Below, piece after piece: positions 50,754 to 64,000 of a stretch of 64,000 nt of DNA (the stretch's first letter is position 1; every line of letters starts with the position of its first letter). The notes under the pieces were generated by a model, which was not told where the DNA came from, ran no database searches, and worked only from the letters and a program-made list of their open reading frames with translations. Source of the stretch: Allochromatium palmeri (GTDB taxonomy: Bacteria > Pseudomonadota > Gammaproteobacteria > Chromatiales > Chromatiaceae). The DNA lies in assembly GCF_009720725.1 (NCBI RefSeq), contig NZ_WNKT01000006.1, forward strand, positions 78,749 through 142,748, given 5' to 3'. Made by a program: the position numbers and the translations under genes.

Positions 50754-51341
50754 TCAATCGTGCAGCGGCTTGGACAGCGTGAAGGCGCCGCGGATGTCGC
50801 CGATCTTGAAGCCGCGCGCCTGGTCATTCGGATAGTACTCATCGAGCGCCTGCGCGACCGGCTCGCTGATCGCCTCGCCATGACAGGCCAGACAGACTTC
50901 ACCCGTGGGGATAGCCTTCATGAAACGGAACGTCCGTCCCTGATCGTCCTCGATCACCTCGGCCTGGCTCAGGGTGTCGGCGGGCTGGCCGTCGGCCAGA
51001 CGGGTCTCGAAGGATTCGAGCACCTGGGTCTCCCAAACGTCCGGCGTTCCAAGTGTCGTGTTGCGTGCCTTGAGACTAACGCGCCCGACGGACCAGCCGC
51101 TGGACTCGGACAGCTCGGCGGCGATGACTGGTGCGTGCTCCTTGCAGACGGCAACCGCCTCGACCGGACCGCCGGTCTGGATCGCGGCCTTGAGTTCGGA
51201 CTGCAACTGTCCGGCGAACTGCTTGATGAGTCCCTTGGCTTGCTCGGTCATGGGATCGTCGCTGGACGCCTGAGCCGACGTCAGGCTCATCAGCAGGCAC
51301 AGGCCGGTGGCGGTCAGGATGGGGCGTACGATGGGTTGCAT
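50754..51341 (-). CDS. DUF3365 c-type haem-binding periplasmic protein
   Basis: A 195-residue exported protein. A signal peptide (MQPIVRPILTATGLCLLMSL, ending near AQAS) precedes a DUF3365/Tll0287-like domain with a single c-type haem site CLACH at about residue 156. Such domains act as redox or gas sensors or as electron carriers. The ATG at 51341 begins the signal peptide. The gene stops 75 bases before the next gene on the same strand (the proline-rich protein), so it may head an operon with the amine oxidase. Confidence 0.9.
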   Translation of the reverse strand: MQPIVRPILTATGLCLLMSLTSAQASSDDPMTEQAKGLIKQFAGQLQSELKAAIQTGGPVEAVAVCKEHAPVIAAELSESSGWSVGRVSLKARNTTLGTPDVWETQVLESFETRLADGQPADTLSQAEVIEDDQGRTFRFMKAIPTGEVCLACHGEAISEPVAQALDEYYPNDQARGFKIGDIRGAFTLSKPLHD

Positions 51342-51439
51342 GTGTATCGTCCTCTCGTCTGTGATCACGCGATGCTGAGGTTTAGGATCGGCCATGAGTG
51401 TGCCAGGATCAAGCCTCGTCGTCTTTGATGGATCTCTCC

Positions 51440-53680
51440 TCAGGCCAGCGCCTCCCGATGTGCGAGATCCTGCTCGCGCTGGATCACGCGCCGTTCGTAG
51501 CTGGCCTGATTCTTGGTGGCAACCAGGGTGTAGGGCCGTCCGCGCTGGTCGGTCGTCAGATTCAGATCGGAGCCACTGTAGCGAACTGAGTTGGTGACAT
51601 GATCGCGCGCCTGCTGCGCCGCCTTGAACTGCCAGACCGCCTCGGTCGGCGAGACGAGAAAGGCGGTCAACTTGCGGCAGTCAGCGCAGGTACAGCTGAT
51701 CCGGGCCTCGCGCTGCCAGTCTGCCGGCGGGGCCAGTGGCTCGGCGATGCGCTGGTCGAGATGATCGAGCACATGCCGACGCAGGGCGGCGAAGGCGGGC
51801 GCCTCCTCGCCGGGAGCCGCCGCGCGCAGGATCAGGGCCGCCGGCAGGAGGATCGCGTCGACCGGATAGACTGACGGGTAGGCAAGCAGATGCGCGAGCG
51901 CCTGGCCGGCCAGGTCGGAATCGATGCGCTCGAGCGCCGTCAGTGCATGGGCTACCAGCTCGGGTGTGGGCGGTTCGACCTGAGGGGCCGTGAAACTGTA
52001 GGACGCCGTGCGCTCCGTGGGCAGTGCCGCAATCAAGGCCTGAGCGGCTGGCGTCAGCGTGCCGCTCTTGGGATCGAGGCTCGCGCTGCAGCGGGCGAGC
52101 AGCTCAGCGCAGGCCGTCGGGCGCAGCGGCGTGTTGTGCTGCACCAGGTCTTTAAGCAGACCGCTGGCCGTGCTGGACGGGAGTTGCTCAAGGATCTGAA
52201 CGATGGCCGGATTGTCCGCCGGACCATAGGCGCCCTGGGCACAGTGCTTGGCGATGAAGGTCGTCGCGTCCTCAAGGGCGCCGAGTCGCCTGAAGGCATT
52301 GAGCAGGGCGACGCCCTGGCCGCTCTTGCTCGCCTGTCGACGGTTCCAGTCTTCGCTTGGCCAGTGGTCGCTAATGCCTTTGGCCAGTTCCAGCGCCTCG
52401 GTGTGTCGTGGGTCGTCCGGCGCGCTTCCAGCCGCCTCCCAGTCGGCGGTCAGGCGTTCGAGCACCGGCAGACTGACGTCCAGTCCACCGCTGGCCAGCA
52501 CTTGGCCGCGATGGGCGCGCGGCCACAGCACCAGGGCGGCGCGCTGATAGAAACGCTCGAAGGAGGCGCCTTCGTTGCCTGTCGCCTCATGGAAGTTCGG
52601 CTCCACGTCTTCGAGATCGTCGAAGGCGCCGGGCGGACTGATCTCGGCTTCGTCGAACGGCAGATTGCCCATGGTGGTCGCGGTGCCGTCGGGCAGGTGC
52701 CAGTCATGGATCCGTTTCCAGCCATCGGTGACCTCGCCGATCTCGTAGTCCGGATTCCTCCAGTGACCGCCGGTCTCTTCCGCCCAGCCGCTCTCCTCAA
52801 TGCTGACCAGGGCGAGATAGAGGTCGCAATCGGCCTCTCGCGCCGCGTCCACCATCACCTGGGCGACGGCGGCATCGGCGCCCTTGAGACGCTCGAAGCC
52901 CAGTTCGGCCTGGGTATAGGCGTGTTCGAGCGGATAGAGGAGTTTGAGCGGTGCTTCGGCCTCTTCACCTTGACCCCAGGCGCGCAGCCGCGAGACCAGG
53001 TGCTGTTGCTCGGGCGTGTAGTCGGGCGGCTGAGGTACGTCGCTCGCGCCGGTGCGCACCAGGTTGTAGGTCAGGGCCAGCCGATAGCCGGCGACGACCG
53101 GGAGCACTTCGTGGCGGCAGTCGGCATAGAAGGCGGCATAGGCGACCTCGGACGGCTCATCGCGCCTCAGATCGAGCCGTACCTCGGCGTCGCGATGACG
53201 CACGATCAGCTCGCCGCCGCTGAACTCGCACGGCAGGATGATGACCAGGGTGGCGAACATCCCTGGCGCTTTTTCGGTGTCGCGATGAGTGACGAAGAAG
53301 CTGCCGGTGTCGTAGACCAGCAGTTTGTAGAGCTGGGCCTCGATCTCGCCGGCGACCCCGAGATCCTGCCGGACGCGCGCGACGATCTCGCGCAGGTCCT
53401 CCTCCCAGCGACGCCCGCCGAGCTGTACCCGTGAGGCATCCAGTTGCCAGGTTCGGCGCACATCTGTATCGAGCAGGGTGTCGCTGCCGCGGCCATAGGG
53501 TGCGGGTTCGGCCAGGGCGACGAGCTGTTCGGCCTGCACCGGCAGCAGGGGCAGGGCGATCGAGCCGAGTCCTTCGACCTCCAGGCGTGGCGGATGGATG
53601 TCCAGGGTTCCGGTCGCATAGAAGGTTCCGGGGCGTTGGACGCTGGCGAGCAGATCGGCGATGGTGGTGGTCAGATTCAT
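51440..53680 (-). CDS. 2-oxoglutarate/Fe(II) oxygenase domain protein with long C-terminal extension
   Basis: A 746-residue cytosolic protein. The N-terminal ~210 residues are a prolyl-4-hydroxylase-like oxygenase: iron ligands H132-x-D134 (FVTHRDTEKAPG) and H190 (CRHEVLPVVAGYR), with R200 for 2-oxoglutarate. The remaining 500 residues are mostly helical without a recognised domain; near the C-terminus ISCTCADCRKLTAFL holds a CxCxxC cluster that may bind zinc. The ATG at 53680, with GGAGTG upstream, was chosen over one six codons earlier. The substrate is unknown. It is 44 bases downstream of a small winged-helix regulator on the same strand. Confidence 0.85.
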   Translation of the reverse strand: MNLTTTIADLLASVQRPGTFYATGTLDIHPPRLEVEGLGSIALPLLPVQAEQLVALAEPAPYGRGSDTLLDTDVRRTWQLDASRVQLGGRRWEEDLREIVARVRQDLGVAGEIEAQLYKLLVYDTGSFFVTHRDTEKAPGMFATLVIILPCEFSGGELIVRHRDAEVRLDLRRDEPSEVAYAAFYADCRHEVLPVVAGYRLALTYNLVRTGASDVPQPPDYTPEQQHLVSRLRAWGQGEEAEAPLKLLYPLEHAYTQAELGFERLKGADAAVAQVMVDAAREADCDLYLALVSIEESGWAEETGGHWRNPDYEIGEVTDGWKRIHDWHLPDGTATTMGNLPFDEAEISPPGAFDDLEDVEPNFHEATGNEGASFERFYQRAALVLWPRAHRGQVLASGGLDVSLPVLERLTADWEAAGSAPDDPRHTEALELAKGISDHWPSEDWNRRQASKSGQGVALLNAFRRLGALEDATTFIAKHCAQGAYGPADNPAIVQILEQLPSSTASGLLKDLVQHNTPLRPTACAELLARCSASLDPKSGTLTPAAQALIAALPTERTASYSFTAPQVEPPTPELVAHALTALERIDSDLAGQALAHLLAYPSVYPVDAILLPAALILRAAAPGEEAPAFAALRRHVLDHLDQRIAEPLAPPADWQREARISCTCADCRKLTAFLVSPTEAVWQFKAAQQARDHVTNSVRYSGSDLNLTTDQRGRPYTLVATKNQASYERRVIQREQDLAHREALA

Positions 53681-53724
53681 TTGCGGCACTCCGAACATGG
53701 GGGATGCGGGATGAACGGTCGCGA

Positions 53725-54069
53725 TCAGGCCGCGTTCCGAAAGCGGATCGCCAGATCTATGCCGTTGTACGGAAATTCGACCTTGCCGTCGGGCTGCTTG
53801 TCGATCAGGCCGCAGTCGGTCAGCGTCTTGGTGTCGCGCGAGAGCGGCTTGATGTCGCGTCCGAGCCGACGGGCCAGCTCACGCATCCCGACCGGGCCTT
53901 GTCCGGCCAGTACCTTGAGGATCGCCCAGCGGCGCCCGTTGAGCACTTCCAGTAGCCGCTCCTCGCTGGCGAAGGAGTACCGGCAGCCTTGCGGCTCGCC
54001 GCGAAAGGCCGCCTTCATGCTGGCCTTGACCTCTTCGATCGTGGCCACGTCGATGATGAGTGTTTGCAT
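53725..54069 (-). CDS. Winged-helix DNA-binding protein, HVO_A0114/antitoxin-like
   Basis: A 114-residue regulator with a MarR-like winged helix: LLEVLNGRRWAILKVLAGQG, PVGMRELARRLGRDIKPLSR and LTDCGLIDKQPDGKVEFPYN. This family commonly forms the antitoxin of a two-gene toxin-antitoxin unit (TumA-type) with a small toxin gene beside it. No toxin is found: only 146 non-coding bases lie upstream and the oxygenase gene lies downstream. It is probably an orphan antitoxin or a regulator of the oxygenase gene. Confidence 0.82.
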   Translation of the reverse strand: MQTLIIDVATIEEVKASMKAAFRGEPQGCRYSFASEERLLEVLNGRRWAILKVLAGQGPVGMRELARRLGRDIKPLSRDTKTLTDCGLIDKQPDGKVEFPYNGIDLAIRFRNAA

Positions 54070-54215
54070 GGCGCCATCTTGATATCACGGGTACCTGCTG
54101 TCAATCTGCCAGCACGCTAACCCCATGCCGCACAAACGAAAAAGCCTGCGCAGCGGCGGGTAGCACGACGCCTGGATTCTGGCTGGCGTTGCAGGCCGAC
54201 TCGCCGCCGGCCTGT

Positions 54216-59855
<5,640 letters not shown>

Positions 59856-59891
59856 AGGAGGCTCAACTCAGGGCAGATCAAAGGTTCCACG

Positions 59892-60782
59892 TCAGCCAGA
59901 GGCGCCGGCGGGTGCGTGCGTTCCGAGCCGCTGACCGAGCTGGACCACAGCGCCCGGTGCCAGCCCCGGCGCCCATTCAGCGTGACCGGGCGGCAGGAGC
60001 AGGATCACGGTCGAACCGAGATTGAAGCGTCCCATTTCCTCGCCACGCGCCAGCCGGATGCACTGCGCGTCGACCTCATAGTCCCAGCGTTTCGGCTCCA
60101 GGCCCGAGTGCGGCGGCGTGATCTCGCCGGCCCAGACCGTCTCGATGCCGCCGACGAAGATCGCGCCGACCAGGATCAGCGCCATGGGACCGGCCTCGGT
60201 CTCGAAGCGGCAGACCAGACGCTCGTTGCGCGCGAACAGATCGGGCACGCCCGCCGCCGTGACACCATTGACGCTGAAAAGCTGACCGGGGACATGGACC
60301 ATCTGATCGAGCCGCCCGTTGAGCGGCATGTGGATGCGGTGGTAGTCGCGTGGCGAGAGATAGATGGTCGCGAAGCGCCCACCGTCGAAGGGATGGAGTT
60401 CGCCGGGTGCGAGTCCGAGCAGCGACTCAACGCTGTAGTCGTGTCCCTTGGCCTGGATCAGCCGTCCGGCGTCGATGGTTCCGATCTGGCTGATTGCGCC
60501 ATCGACCGGGCACAGGATGGCCGCCGGATCTGGGTCGAGCGGACGCGCGTCGGGACGCAGGGCGCGGGTGAAGAAGGCGTTGAAGCTCGGATAGGCGTCC
60601 AGGTCCGGTTCCTGGGCCAGGCGCATATCGATCTGATAGATTCGCGCGAAGTTGTGGATAATCAGCGTCTTGAGCGGTCGCCACTGGATGCGCGCCAGCC
60701 GGTACATGCGCTCGGACAGCCAGCGCTGCGGGATCAGGTGTTGCAGGGCGATGAAGAGCCGGTTGGCGAGGGTGAGTGACAT
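59892..60782 (-). CDS. psd: Phosphatidylserine decarboxylase proenzyme
   Basis: Converts phosphatidylserine to phosphatidylethanolamine at the inner membrane using a self-generated pyruvoyl group. The 296-residue proenzyme has YPSFNAFFTRALRPDARPLD, the catalytic HRIHMPLNG region (LSPRDYHRIHMPLNGRLDQM), VNGVTAAGVPDLFARNERL, and the cleavage motif LGST within GRFNLGSTVILL near residue 250. The ATG at 60782 gives the family N-terminus MSLTLANRLFIALQHLIPQ; a longer frame adds repeat-derived sequence. It follows the aminotransferase gene on the same strand. Confidence 0.95.
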   Translation of the reverse strand: MSLTLANRLFIALQHLIPQRWLSERMYRLARIQWRPLKTLIIHNFARIYQIDMRLAQEPDLDAYPSFNAFFTRALRPDARPLDPDPAAILCPVDGAISQIGTIDAGRLIQAKGHDYSVESLLGLAPGELHPFDGGRFATIYLSPRDYHRIHMPLNGRLDQMVHVPGQLFSVNGVTAAGVPDLFARNERLVCRFETEAGPMALILVGAIFVGGIETVWAGEITPPHSGLEPKRWDYEVDAQCIRLARGEEMGRFNLGSTVILLLPPGHAEWAPGLAPGAVVQLGQRLGTHAPAGASG

Positions 60783-60807
60783 GAAAGCATCCTGTCGGTA
60801 AAAAGCA

Positions 60808-60845
60808 CCGTTGAACCACAAAGGTGCAAAGAGCGCAAAGAGTTT
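60808..60845. repeat. Short dispersed-repeat-like sequence
   Basis: The bases around AACCACAAAGGTGCAAAGAG followed by CGCAAAGAG resemble a widespread extragenic repeat that, read as protein, gives NHKGAKSAK-type strings. It lies in the non-coding gap between psd and the aminotransferase. Only one copy is present in this window. Confidence 0.35.
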
Positions 60846-60995
60846 TGGGCGGGGCGGCTTGCACCGCCTGAGGATGCCTCAGGAACGGGTTTGGCGCGCC
60901 ATCAGCGCCTTCACATCTTCAGCCATCGCCCCGAGTGCGAAGATCAGACGAACACCGAGACGATGGCGGTTGGGCAGGAACATGCCGTGCGGGTC

Positions 60996-62183
60996 TCAAG
61001 CCGCTTGATCGAGCGCCATGCGCGCCGCCACGATGGCCGCACCCGCATCGGCCTGATAGCCCATCGCGTCCAATTCGCTGGCCATGGCGCCGAGACAGAG
61101 CAGGATGTTGGCCGGACGGCTGCTGTAGCCCATGAGCCCGATGCGCCAGACCTTGCCGGCCAGATCGCCGAGTCCGGCGCCGAGTTCCAGGTTGTAGCGC
61201 GACAGCAGCCGCGCGCGCAGGGCGGCCTCGTCGATCCCGGCCGGGACGGCGACGCTGTTGAGCTGGGGCAGGCGCTCGGACTCGGGCACGATCAGTTCCA
61301 GACCCAGGGTCTCCAGTCCGGCGCGCAGGGCCAGATGATGCTGGGCGTGACGCTTCCAGGCCGCCTCGATGCCTTCCTCGGCCAGCATCACCAGTGACTC
61401 GTGCAGGGCGTAGAGGGCGTTGACCGGGGCGGTGTGGTGATAGCTGCGCTTCTGCTCGCCGCTCCAGTAGCCCATGACCAGATTCAGGTCCAGGAACCAG
61501 CTCTGGACCCTGGTCTTGCGGGCGCGGACCCTATCCAGAGCGCGTTCGTTGAAGGTCACGGGGGACAGTCCAGGCACACAGGACAGGCATTTCTGCGAGC
61601 CGGAATAGACCGCGTCCAGTCCCCAGGCGTCGACCTCCAGCGGCGAGCCGCCGAGCGCGGTCACGGCATCGACGATGGTCAGGCAGTCGTGGCGGCGAGC
61701 GATCTCGGCCAGAGCGCGCGCGTCGGACTGGGCGCCGGTGCTGGTCTCGGCCTGGACGAAGGCGAGCAGGCGGGCGTTGGGATGGTGCTTGAGGGTGTCG
61801 GCGACCTGATCGGGATCGACGGCGCGGCCCCAGGTGCCCTGAACGACGATGGGCACGCCGCTGGCGCGTTCGATGTTCTCCTTCATGCGGCCGCCGAAGA
61901 CGCCGTTGATGCAGACCACGACCTCGTCGCCCGGCTCGACCAGGTTGACGAAACAGGTCTCCATGCCCGCTGAGCCGGGCGCCGAGACCGGCATGGTCAG
62001 GGCGTTCTGGGTGCGGAAGGCGGTACGCAGCAGGTCTTTGACCTCGTCCATCATGCCGACGAACGCCGGATCGAGATGGCCGATGGTCGGGCGGGCGAGG
62101 GCGGCGAGCACGCGTGGGTGGACGTCGGCCGGGCCTGGGCCCATGAGGGTGCGAACGGGAGGATTGAAAGAGCGAATGGTCAT
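60996..62183 (-). CDS. Alanine/serine-glyoxylate aminotransferase (class V)
   Basis: A 395-residue PLP enzyme that transfers an amino group from serine or alanine to glyoxylate, giving glycine. Family motifs are MGPGPADVHPRVLAALARPT, SAPGSAGMETCFVNLVEPGD, VDAVTALGGSPLEVDAWGLD, the PLP lysine K198 in DAVYSGSQKCLSCVPGLSP, and a C-terminal WRIGLMGYSSRPANILLCLG. In an autotroph it would serve photorespiratory glyoxylate disposal or glycine supply; serine as amino donor is a guess. Confidence 0.93.
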   Translation of the reverse strand: MTIRSFNPPVRTLMGPGPADVHPRVLAALARPTIGHLDPAFVGMMDEVKDLLRTAFRTQNALTMPVSAPGSAGMETCFVNLVEPGDEVVVCINGVFGGRMKENIERASGVPIVVQGTWGRAVDPDQVADTLKHHPNARLLAFVQAETSTGAQSDARALAEIARRHDCLTIVDAVTALGGSPLEVDAWGLDAVYSGSQKCLSCVPGLSPVTFNERALDRVRARKTRVQSWFLDLNLVMGYWSGEQKRSYHHTAPVNALYALHESLVMLAEEGIEAAWKRHAQHHLALRAGLETLGLELIVPESERLPQLNSVAVPAGIDEAALRARLLSRYNLELGAGLGDLAGKVWRIGLMGYSSRPANILLCLGAMASELDAMGYQADAGAAIVAARMALDQAA

Positions 62184-62291
62184 TGGCAGTACCCCAAGAA
62201 TCGATCAACTGGACGGCGAGTATAAACGCGACCCGCGTGCGACGAGGAGAGGGGGCCTGTTGCGCGCCTTGGTTCTTGAGCGAGCGTGCGA

Positions 62292-62321
62292 TTGAATGCT
62301 GTTTTATTCGCGGCGTATAAT
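62292..62321 (+). promoter_or_regulatory. Sigma-70-type promoter of the right-end island
   Basis: TTGAAT (62292) and a consensus TATAAT (62316) are 18 bases apart. They face the kinase-like gene, which starts about 137 bases further on. It is one of the few near-consensus promoters in this GC-rich window, fitting the AT-richer, probably transferred, segment. Confidence 0.55.
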
Positions 62322-62457
62322 CACTCGGTACGCAACACCTACCTGCTCAAGTAAGTGCTGCATTGGGGAGCGCTAGTGCTGGCAATTCGACGGCTTTACA
62401 TCCACAATCCGCAAGCTTAGCGCGTTGAAAAACCACGATAGAGATAGCCCCCCGTTC

Positions 62458-63117
62458 ATGCAACTTAAGAACTATATCAAGAACAATCAAGTGATCCTCG
62501 TGGAGGACGGCCTGGCGGTTAAAAAAGCCATTCGGACTCCATTTTTGCTGTTTGCGGAAGCCTGCTGCCGGCATGAGGCTGGCTGTCTAGAGACCCTGGA
62601 GCGGTTGGGTTTTGGCGGCGCCCCACGACTCATCAGCTTAGAAGGTAACAGCTTTACCATGGAGAGGGTGTCGGGGAGATCACTGAACGAATTGCGTTTT
62701 ATCGATGAGCCGCTGTGCCTTCGGATTCTGGAAATGGTCCAGCGGCTTCATTGCCTTGGGTTTGCGCACGGCAATCTCCGAAACTCGAATATATTTATCA
62801 CAGACAGCAACGAGCCGATGCTGATCGACTTTGAGACATGCTGTCGGCGAGGCGGCCCACTCTTTGCGATCGCTAAGTTCAACGACCAAGTACGGCAGCA
62901 CTTGCTATGGCACTCTGATTTTGTCGTGCCTCATGATAGGCGAGCAAAAAAACTGTTTCCGGTGCATATCACGGTGGCTATGTTTTTCATCACGCCGATC
63001 AATCGATTTGTGGCCGCCCTGAAGGCGATAAAGAAATCCGTTAAGAAGCGGATCAGGCTGGTGCGAAAGGATTTAGCCGAACGCGGATCACTATCGTCGA
63101 AACAAACTGCGGATTAA
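62458..63117 (+). CDS. Kinase-fold protein with altered catalytic motif (LPS-kinase/RIO-like)
   Basis: A 219-residue cytosolic protein with a small protein-kinase-like fold. An N-terminal lysine region (GLAVKKAIRTPFLLFAEACC) is followed by the catalytic loop GFAHGNLRNSNIFITD and the metal-binding D124 in LIDFETCCRRGG. In lipopolysaccharide and RIO-like kinases the loop reads HGD; here it is H104-G-N106, so the catalytic Asp is Asn while N111 and D124 remain. The C-terminus is basic (IKKSVKKRIRLVRKDLAERG), fitting membrane attachment. The ATG at 62458 is used; a TTG at 62425 is possible and neither has a clear ribosome site. Base composition is lower in GC than the neighbours. It may be a pseudokinase or an atypical sugar kinase. 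Confidence 0.7.
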   Translation: MQLKNYIKNNQVILVEDGLAVKKAIRTPFLLFAEACCRHEAGCLETLERLGFGGAPRLISLEGNSFTMERVSGRSLNELRFIDEPLCLRILEMVQRLHCLGFAHGNLRNSNIFITDSNEPMLIDFETCCRRGGPLFAIAKFNDQVRQHLLWHSDFVVPHDRRAKKLFPVHITVAMFFITPINRFVAALKAIKKSVKKRIRLVRKDLAERGSLSSKQTAD

Positions 63118-63212
63118 AATTCCAAGAATATTCAGCCTATTGGTCAAGACCTGCGTTCATGCGTAGGACTGCGACTACGCTTTTTTTAACCAGAGCCGTA
63201 CCATATCCATCA

Positions 63213-63740
63213 ATGAAACACACTTACTATATCAGACAAAGTTACCTGTTTTGTCTGTATCGCAACTACATGTACGACTTTCAGCAGTATCTTGCTGGCA
63301 GAAATGTGTTGGAAGCAGGTCCAAATAAGGGCATGTTGTTCGAGAAATACTACCCGCTGACGAAAAAATACACTTTACTCGAACCCAATGAACACTTCGA
63401 GAAAAACTATATCAAGCTGCAGCAGCGTCATCCGAATCTGCACTACGAGATAGGTACTTTCGAGACATTTGAACCAGCGGAGCGTTTCGATACCATCGTC
63501 ATGATGGCGGTGATCGCGCATATCAGGTCAAAACCCGATGAGATATTCGCAAAGATCAATGACATGCTGAATCCGCAAGGCTTTCTTATTATCGAGACGA
63601 ACAACACCAAGCGGAACCTGAGGGTGATGGCGCTGTGTGAAGAAAATTATGAGTTGGTCGAGGCGAAAACATCCTACAACGGCATCATAAAATGGCTGAA
63701 GATCGACTACAGAGACGTCATGGTGTATCGCAAGCCGTGA
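63213..63740 (+). CDS. Class I SAM-dependent methyltransferase
   Basis: A 175-residue methyltransferase. Motif I is NVLEAGPNKGMLFEKYYP, motif II YTLLEPNEHFEKNYI, and the later DTIVMMAVIAHI and NDMLNPQGFLIIETNN match the Methyltransf_11/23 fold. The ATG at 63213 (MKHTYYIRQSYLF) is preferred; a longer frame starts at 63159. It follows the kinase-like gene by 95 bases in the same AT-richer segment. Together they could modify a lipid-linked sugar or surface glycan; the substrate is not inferable. The protein is short compared with stand-alone methyltransferases (200-250). Confidence 0.8.
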   Translation: MKHTYYIRQSYLFCLYRNYMYDFQQYLAGRNVLEAGPNKGMLFEKYYPLTKKYTLLEPNEHFEKNYIKLQQRHPNLHYEIGTFETFEPAERFDTIVMMAVIAHIRSKPDEIFAKINDMLNPQGFLIIETNNTKRNLRVMALCEENYELVEAKTSYNGIIKWLKIDYRDVMVYRKP

Positions 63741-64000
63741 GCCGTGCGAGAACGCGCGACAGGAAGCCTAGGGCAAGGACACGAGGCGTTTAACGGACGA
63801 AATCTAGCACAACCGCCGTGGACGGGGCGAGTGACACGGGATGAGGCAGCTATGACGCCGGCGTATGTGCTTTCAAGGCGACGCCGCTCGCTATTGGACT
63901 TTGGACAAAAACACGCTCCTTCCCAGTGCCCAGTAGGCCTTCTTGAAACTTTTCGTGGTATGCATCCGATCAAGCCGTCGCGGTGAGCCTCGGTTGGCGC
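63741..64000. other. Right-end stretch without a recognised gene
   Basis: After the methyltransferase stop the sequence becomes GC-rich again. Open frames of 80-88 codons exist on both strands but show no family resemblance. No RNA gene was recognised. The window ends here. Confidence 0.4.

Overview
The window is GC-rich, densely coding chromosomal DNA from a gammaproteobacterium. The best fit is a purple sulfur bacterium of the Chromatiaceae. bchE, the oxygen-independent, B12-dependent cyclase of bacteriochlorophyll synthesis, sits between two corrinoid genes, and the housekeeping genes (ClpS-ClpA-CspD, RdgC, AmpG, MaeB, PrkA-YeaH-SpoVR) are of gammaproteobacterial type. The genus is inferred; no rRNA, tRNA, CRISPR array, insertion sequence or prophage was recognised.

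Layout. Bases 1-5531 hold a chemotaxis operon: the end of cheA, cheW, cheR, cheD, a short membrane-anchored receptor, cheB and a STAS protein. Bases 5547-6775 hold a FliL-like exported protein, a small CxxxCxxC protein and an Hpt protein. Bases 7052-13168 hold cysM, tatD, cobF, bchE and cobQ. A toxin/antitoxin remnant follows, then a sensor diguanylate cyclase and a large receptor that converge tail to tail (13467-18427). Bases 18768-27085 hold clpA-clpS, a divergent cold-shock gene, icd, and maeB-ampG. An SLC13-type permease follows at 27303.

Bases 27177-31343 form the most disturbed part. They contain a leftover C-terminal piece of a second HlyC/CorC gene, a ParD-like/RelE toxin-antitoxin pair, a small protein paired with a frameshifted retropepsin-like protease, and two stretches without recognisable genes. 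Ordinary genes resume with a CorC-like protein, rdgC, a UDP-sugar epimerase and dehydrogenase, and ilvA.

Bases 38280-44822 carry prkA-yeaH-spoVR. A DUF4160/DUF2442 pair is inserted between prkA and yeaH. SpoVR is interrupted by a 406-residue intein with a LAGLIDADG endonuclease, placed inside the invariant NEGWA-CFWHY motif; this is the outstanding feature of the window. After it come an L,D-transpeptidase, an RlpA-like protein, a DHH protein, CreA, a flavin amine oxidase with a proline-rich partner, a DUF3365 haem protein, a long 2-oxoglutarate oxygenase, an orphan winged-helix regulator, a double-length UvrA (1879 residues), psd and a glyoxylate aminotransferase. The right end (62.4-63.7 kb) is visibly AT-richer. 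It carries a kinase-fold protein whose catalytic Asp is Asn, and a methyltransferase; it looks horizontally acquired.
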